Shown: piece after piece, positions 57,701 to 64,000 of the stretch | Layout: each line of letters opens with the position of its first letter | Numbering within the stretch: the first letter of the stretch is position 1 | Source: Rhynchonema sp. JSB1_4 | Taxonomy: Eukaryota > Nematoda > Chromadorea > Monhysterida > Xyalidae | Reading direction: 5' to 3' | Assembly (NCBI GenBank): GCA_030248065.1 | Contig: JASAMV010001915.1 | Location: forward strand, 1-64,000 | Length of the DNA stretch: 64,000 nucleotides | Position numbers and translations under genes: made by a program | Notes under the pieces: model-generated | Told to the model about the DNA's origin: nothing | Databases searched by the model: none | The model's input: only the letters and a program-made list of their open reading frames with translations

Positions 57701-60700
57701 AGAATTTTCAGGGAATTTATGAAACAGATCGTAGTAATTAAAAAAAGGGAAACACAGGCAAGTCGGTGCGATTGTGTGTCGATTCCTTCATGTTTCAGTT
57801 TCTCCAACCACATGCCTGCAATGTACAACCAACCGCGACCGGATGGCTACAATGTGCCTGCACTGGAACGAAGTCCAAATCTGCCAGGCGGAAGTTTGCC
57901 CAGACGTCGGGCGACTGCAGAGTCAGCTGGTAGGTGCTCATGTTACGAAATTATCAAAAATGATTTGGAGTTTCGTGGAGGTCTGTTCAATTGGGTTGCA
58001 CTGACGATGCCTTGCTGCACCGGACTGTCTCAAAACGCTGAATGAAAGAATCCTAACTCACGATATCAGCAGTGTACAAATTCATGTTGGTGCAAAACAA
58101 CCAAATGTCCGCCAGATTAGACACTGGTCATGTCCCCGTTTATGATTGCCGTGCCTGGTCAACTTGTTGTAAAATGCTGTCGGAAATGATAAAAGTTTAT
58201 CTTTCAGCGGTCAACACGTACAGTCTTCCCAGACCTGGTCGCAAGCTTCCCCCACCGCCGAGCCAAATGGGCACTCAAGTCAGTGAGACGCACCCAGCTG
58301 CTAAACAGTTAGTGATTTTTATATCTTCTCTCCCAAACTCTGAAAAATCATCTTTCTTGTTTCTGCCCATTGTGATCCGGTATCATTATCCATCGTTACA
58401 GACCAGTGTCGTTACCCCGTGCATACAGCCAACCTTCATCTAACCATGAGGCTTCGGCTGTATCCTCCAGCCCAGCGCAAGCATCTGGTGCTGCAACTTC
58501 AATGACCACAGCCCTTGCAACGCCACCAAGGCGAATTGGGGAAATGCCTGTAATTGACAGTGCTAGAACACCGTCCAATGATAGTCTGGTGGGTTTCCCT
58601 TTGGCATCCTTTTTGAAAACTTGTCTGATTGAAGTCGAAGCAGGTCCACAAATGTGGATCATTATGAAAGTTAGATGATCTTTGTTGGTTGGTGAAATAA
58701 TCACATGTCGGTGGTTTCCTGACAATTGGTTGGTTAATGATAGCGCTGGCAAATGTTGTTCTCCGACATCTGATAAGCAATTGTTTCTACGTTTGATCAC
58801 GCAGCAGATGGGACAATCAGCTTGATTGGTTTTGACAGTCCATTTGCGTAAATTTCCAAATACCCCAGAATGTTCCCACGTGACCACCAATAATGTTTCT
58901 AGACGGGCGACGACAATTCCGTGCATCTGGGCGACCCGACACCGACCAGTTGTTCGTTTGACAATCTGCAATTCGAATTGATGCCCGATGCAGCTGCACC
59001 CGTGGTTGATCGCACGAAGAAACCGAACAAACGCAGCACGACGCACGCACAGGTTCGGGAGTCAGGGTTGGGCAAAAAAAAACGACGGCGTTTTTTCTTA
59101 AAAAAAACGACGTTTTTTTTAAAAAAAACGCCTGGGTCGTTTTTCGTTTTTTTTTAAATCCTGAATTTCCTTGATTTTCCCTGATTTTTCAAGGAAAGTA
59201 CCCTGATTTTCAAGGAAAATCAACTTTTTGTCCCATTTTTTTCAAAAAATGTTCGACCAATTTTTACTTTGTCGAGATACGTCGATATACGGAGTTTGAC
59301 TTTCAGTCATGACCCCGGCCAAAGTTGGTCCCATGATGCGGGTCTGATATGGGATCTTAACAACTCGCTAGAAATGGGTTGAAACCCGTTTATTTTGCCT
59401 CAGAACACATAGAATTACTTCATTTAACCACGTTTTCTCCCCAACATGAGCGTTTTCCAATTGTTTTGGGGGCATATTTTGGTCATCTTGGCGTTTTAAA
59501 AAAAACGTTTTTTTAAAAAAAAACGTTTTTAAAAAAAACGATTTTTTGAAAAAAAAACGTTTTTTGCCCAACCCTGTCGGGAGTGCGTGTTTGTTATCAG
59601 AATAATCCGTTAGGGTTCCACACGTGGGCCGGTTTGTGCTTCGCTCCGGCATCAGGATCGGGCATGTTTTTGATGCTACTTGGTGATTGTTTTGAAAATG
59701 TTGTGGTCTACGCTCCAACGCAAATGCCGGGCAGTGAGTACCGACACCGGCTATAATTTTTCCCGATGATCATACCTACAGTGTGTACAGGGTTGGGTTA
59801 AAAAAAAGTAAAAATTTTTTTATAAAAAAATTTTTTTTTTAAAAAAAGTTCGCCACTTTTTCGGTTTTTAAAAATTAGAAAAGTAAGTTCACTTTTTTTA
59901 TTATTTCACAACTTTTTTTATTATTTTCCCCTTTTTTACTGTGAAATGCATGTTTTTATGCATGTTTTTGCTTGTTGTTTCTCAAAAAATCGCCTGCGGC
60001 GCTTGTATTTCGCATCGGTTCAATGCCATTACAACGTTAGACAGTCCGTGGCTCTACTAAACTATCTAAGCAGCCGTCATTGTGTGCGCATTCAGTTCTT
60101 CCAGCAAGTCAAACCTGCTTGAAGTCTTAAATTAGCGTTCCAAAACTGCGGGTTATGCTGCTGTTTTCATGTAACTTTGCTTAAAAATGCGCCAATCATT
60201 TACCTTTCCCGTGAAACGCCTTCACTTTTTATACTGCAATCTTACATATGTAGGTACATACATATGGTGGACAGACTATCCCCAGCGCAAATTGTCACGT
60301 TATCTGGCTCATCGTAAAAAATCTCACCTCGCTACTGCCCGTTTGTGAACACAACTGGTCGGTGTCAACTATTCCTATATTCTCAAGTACAATCAAATAT
60401 ACTTCCAAAAAATTTCGGCAATTTTTCACATTGAGAACCGAAATTTTTGTGGTCCGGAATAAAAAAAAGTTAATCTTAAAAAAATTTTTTTAAAAATTCA
60501 AAAAAGTTAAAAAAAAGTTCGATAATAAAAAAATTTTTAATCCAACCCTGAGTATGTAACTGACATACCTGCTGTTGTATTAGCAAAAACGACAAGCTTA
60601 AACAGAAATGGTAAATACAATATTCACAATAAAGTTAGTGTTTTGTTATGCTTCTGCATGTCATACACGTTTTGTTGTTGCCCCTCATCAGTTTATATCC

Positions 60701-63202
60701 AAAGAGCAAGCTGTTCAGGCAAGCTCTCCAAAATCTGCGGGACTTTTACCTAAACAAAAAGTCTTCAAGTATTGTAGTGTTGACGACAAAACACCCCCTC
60801 CGTTGCAGGACTCGGTCCACTCGCCTCCACCACCGGCCTTGCCGGTACGAGCTAGTCGTGGGTCCGACAGCTCAAGCGTCCATCCTTGTCTGCCTGACAA
60901 CTCGACAGCGCGCATCTCGGAAAGTACCGGAAATAGCCCGCCATCGGTCGACCTGGTCCGGCCTCTGCCCACCTACTTGCCCAACAAAGCTGGACACAAC
61001 AAACCCGTGCGTGTGGTGCGAGAGAATAGTTTTCAAAGGTATACCTTGGGTGGGCTTGGGTGGGTTGGTGTTTCTTCTAAGGTTCGTGACCGAGCGATTT
61101 GACCGATTAGCAAGTTATTGAAGAATCAGCTAGTCGCGTTTCTCTTGTCAGGCTGATGTTTCACTATCATCTTAAACTGCAGCGACAGACGACATTGTAG
61201 TTTTCGAAGAAAAGTTTCGCAGCGCAAAGTTATTATGAAACCAGCCACCACTCATCATAAACAGAGACTCCTTTCTCCAAAATGATGTGTGTAACACAAA
61301 TTTATGTTTCAAAATACTCAATCATAACACGCATGCATAGTAAAAAAACTCAGAAAACCGGTTTTTTGCCGTCGTATTTGAGGACTTTATGGTGTGCGGG
61401 TTTGTAATTTTATGATGCATAGCACTCAACCACCAAAGCACGATGAATAATATATATTTAGAATTATACATATTGGTTTCATAATAACACAACATCGTCC
61501 GCAAATATATTTCGCAGCTTCTTGGGTGTTGTTATTTTCAACGACCTGTAATCGAAGAAGACTTCATTTTTTATGCAATAGCCTGTTTTTGCAAAAAATG
61601 GAGACCAATAACGGATATCTGATTCCGACGTTAGTGACCCGCTGGTTCAGGGCTAAAGTGTGAAAAACTTGTCTCTTTTGATGTTTTTTCTATCAAAAGT
61701 TGTTCATTCAATATTCAGACGGCAAGCCCCGCCCCGTATCCACGTGCGAACACACAACACAACGGCGGACGGTGGCAACGTGCATGAGCCAATATCACCG
61801 AACGCCGCTTCCCAACTCAGTCCCCCGCCAGGTGACTGTTTGGGACGTTTACACTTGCGCTGTCGTTTCATCAGCCTCTCTTTAAAAATTTTGATCTTGC
61901 AGGCTCGCCGCCCCGTCCCCGTTCACCGAAACGCTTGCCCAAAGTGACGCCTCGGATTAGTCGGTTGGTCGATTATTGATACCCTCTGGGTTCGACAATG
62001 TATTGGTCGCACAATAACCATATAAGAATTCATCGAATGAATCCTGATTTTCACGTTCAGTCACTCTTAGTCACTGTGCTATTTGTGAAACATTTTCACC
62101 TGCAAATAATCCAGCAGAGCACCCACGTTGCTGCGGGTCTGAAACATTCCATTGGCTGCATGTTTTGTGTGCGATTTCGCATCGCAACGTCATTGCCCAG
62201 TCACGTTCGCTCTTTACGATTCAGGAAAAAAATTGACCAATTCTTATAAAGTCATTGTGCGACCAATACCTGTCATTCGTTACCGAGTGCTTTCGCGCCT
62301 TACTCAAAGAAGAACGCTTCTCACTAGAATTTTGTTTATTATTATTTTCTTCAGCGACCACTCCGACCCCGATACACCGTCCGTGTTAACTCGGGAAGTG
62401 CCAGCCACACCTGGGGTTAGTTCCTTGTCTCAGTCTGGTTTTCCTGATTATCCAAGACCACCGCATAGCATGATTCCAGGCTTCGACCATGTTCTCTTCG
62501 GCGAGCACTCAAAGTCAACTCGAGTACACGTTGCCGTTGTTCAGCGACGAAAACAAAATGCACGTGGCCAGTCAGAGACGGTGTGCTCACCAGCTTTTGG
62601 TTGTTGTCTTTGTGTTTCCGCCAGAAAGGGGTAGATATACTGTATGTTGGACAGGCACAATGTGGCAGGCATTTGAAAATGTTGGTTTGAGTACTTCATT
62701 GGCACTGACGGTCAGGGTCCCATCCCAGCCCGACCGTATGATTTTTGTAAATTATATATTTGACCAGCTTAAAGCTGGTTTAATCAGTCACAACAAAACA
62801 TAGCGTTTCTTTAGCGATCAACTTTCCAGCAGTCCATCACCGCGCGCCCCCACGGCTGATGTTTCAAGTCAACGTACGCAATACGTTCAGATTGACGCAC
62901 AACAGACAAAAGTATACAATTTTTTCTAAGGCGCAACTGTACTTCGTTCTCTGGGAGAACAGATAACAAATTCTCACTCGCTAATTGGCTCTGGTCCGTT
63001 CAGCAGCCAATCAGCGCTCGACAATTTGTTATTATTTTGTTCTCTCAGAAAAAGATGCATAGTCAAGACTTTAAATTATTTTTTAATAAACGAAATATTT
63101 TGCGTTTCGACAATTTCCTTTTATTTGCAGGGAGTTGAGCAATTGGCCGCCAGCAGACAAGATGATATACAACAGCGCACATTGGACCGAATGAAAAAGT
63201 GA
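54774..63202 (+). CDS. Gab/DOS-type scaffolding adaptor with PH domain
   Basis: Eighteen exons: 54774-54872, 55397-55552, 55647-55724, 55782-55875, 55997-56220, 56411-56569, 56686-56794, 57129-57260, 57515-57632, 57799-57929, 58208-58307, 58402-58588, 58903-59052, 60719-61038, 61719-61831, 61903-61963, 62355-62415, 63131-63202; 787 residues, phases consistent. Exons 1-4 encode a PH domain (VRYEGWLLKQ, QWIFDLRIDNE, TFYLVAKTKEEMNAWVEAL). The rest is a long disordered scaffold: a run of eight prolines, proline-rich SH3 ligands, Tyr motifs such as DGYNVP and TYSLP, and APVVDRTKKP, a perfect PxxxRxxKP Grb2 C-SH3 site that is diagnostic for Gab proteins. Gab adaptors link receptor tyrosine kinases to Grb2, SHP2 and PI3K at the membrane. 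Exon 14 could instead start at 60809 (same frame). Exon 16 read-through would stop at 61979. Confidence 0.88.
59063..59576. mobile_element. hAT MITE, CAGGGTTGGGC type, 10 bp past a splice donor
   Basis: 514 bp with ends CAGGGTTGGGCAAAAAA and TTTTTTGCCCAACCCTG and exact duplications TCGGGAGT (59055-59062 and 59577-59584). Subterminal AAAAACG tracts form inverted repeats. It begins 10 bp after the exon 13 boundary of the Gab-like gene, leaving only GTTCGGGAGT of the original donor side. Confidence 0.92.
59788..60550. mobile_element. AT-rich hAT MITE, CAGGGTTGGATT family (copy 3)
   Basis: 763 bp from CAGGGTTGGGTTAAAAAA to AATCCAACCCTG, flanked by AGTGTGTA (59780-59787) and AGTATGTA (60551-60558), one mismatch. 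Interior partly matches copies at 20333 and 26842 in inverted orientation (ATCGCCTGCGGCGCTT). It lies in Gab-like intron 13, 200 bp after the 59063-59576 element. Confidence 0.87.
62003..62266. mobile_element. Mariner-like MITE with TA duplication (copy 2)
   Basis: 264 bp, ends TTGGTCGCACAATAACCATA and TATAAAGTCATTGTGCGACCAA flanked by TA. It aligns along its length, in inverted orientation, with 10014-10286 (GGTCAATTTTTTTCCTGAATCG block). It lies in Gab-like intron 16. Confidence 0.85.
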
Positions 63203-64000
63203 CATTATTTTGTGTTTTCAGAGTTTAACGGCTGCCATATTGTGTAATTTTACCATTGTATGGTATAGTATTCTATGACAAATTCGATTATTCAGTGCAG
63301 TTCAAGCGGTGTACGCCCCATTGTTAAAGTTATGGTCTACACCCGCCCATCAACATCTGAAACATTTCGACAGCAGGATCATCATGTGTGCAACCAGCCA
63401 GGCTGCTAAATGTTTCAGAGTTGTGTGTGGTTGGCGTTCGGGCTTAGACATGTGCTTTAACAATGGGGCATACACCCAACACAGGAACTGAATCAAGAAC
63501 TTTGGTTTACTTACTGAAATTACATGTGGCTTGATTATTTATACATATTTTCTCCCTCATCCTTGTACATACTGTAAGTTGCTAATCCCATGGCTCTTAT
63601 TGCAAAACTGTTCATACCGAGATCAATTTTGACCGTTTTTTGGTTGCAATTTCAAAAGCATCGCTCGCTGTGCTGCGTCGTGTCTTATTACAGTCGTCGT
63701 TTGGTTGATGTTTCACTTTTTATTCGCGCTGTTTTTTCTTTACTTTCGAAGTTTCGGATTTTCTACTTTTATGATCTTGCACCAAATGGAAAGATTCTTT
63801 GTCCGAAATTTTTTGAACAGAAAATGAGTCAGTGTTCTTTGGCGGTGCTGAAATTCAGTCGGTAAATTGTGCATAAAGTAGCTAACGCCCACGAACATTT
63901 CTAATTATTTTTATTTTTGTACGCTCTTTTGTTCGGGTGAAATAAATTGTATTTACACACATTACCTTGTGTTTATCATCTACCATCTACACACATGTGT
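63203..64000. other. 3' flank of the Gab-like gene
   Basis: Probable 3' UTR and intergenic DNA. An AATAAA polyadenylation-type hexamer is present near 63942. No supported gene. Confidence 0.5.

Noticed and set aside
61964..61979. Gab-like protein ending RLVDY at 61979
   Set aside because: A GTTGGT donor at 61964 links in phase to two downstream exons that form one frame ending at 63202.

Overview
This is a window of nuclear DNA from a multicellular invertebrate. Genes are split into many short exons with GT-AG introns, and the encoded proteins are animal families: AP-2 sigma, a YIPF4-like Golgi protein, a GMC oxidoreductase, an SLC4 bicarbonate transporter and a Gab/DOS-type adaptor. An interstitial array of TTAGGC, the telomere unit known from nematodes, hints at Nematoda. 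That placement is tentative. All gene models were built by hand from splice sites, reading phase and recalled family sequence; no alignment or search was run.

Layout. 1-3.0 kb: YIPF4-like gene (-), whose C-terminus lies beyond the left edge. 3.5-8.3 kb: complete AP-2 sigma gene (-), with an unusually large first intron filled by nested hAT-type elements. 8.5-11.7 kb: a 3.2 kb TTAA-flanked inverted-repeat element that itself carries further elements. 13.0-20.1 kb: a 13-exon GMC oxidoreductase (+). 20-30.6 kb: no gene I can support, two hAT MITEs. 30.6-40.0 kb: a 21-exon SLC4 transporter (+). 40-46.6 kb: two small two-exon genes for secreted peptides (-), a third candidate, and a decayed hAT transposon. 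46.6-50.9 kb: two tandem paralogous genes of unknown function (-). 51.7-53.9 kb: a gene for a small single-pass membrane protein (-), apparently with two alternative tails. 54.8-63.2 kb: an 18-exon Gab-like adaptor (+).

The genes are unrelated housekeeping, transport and signalling functions, not an operon or pathway cluster. The dominant theme is non-autonomous DNA transposons. I could place at least twenty, many with an exact or near-exact 8-bp (hAT), TTAA (piggyBac-like) or TA (mariner-like) target duplication. They lie mostly in introns. One insertion duplicated a splice donor, one begins 10 bp after a donor, one ends 10 bp upstream of a start codon and one starts 47 bp upstream of another.

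Best candidates for something new: the tandem paralog family with conserved exon phases, the secreted peptide genes, a decamer (TGATGTTTCA) enriched far beyond chance and sometimes forming the 3' splice site, and the multi-level transposon nest whose order of insertion can be read from target duplications.
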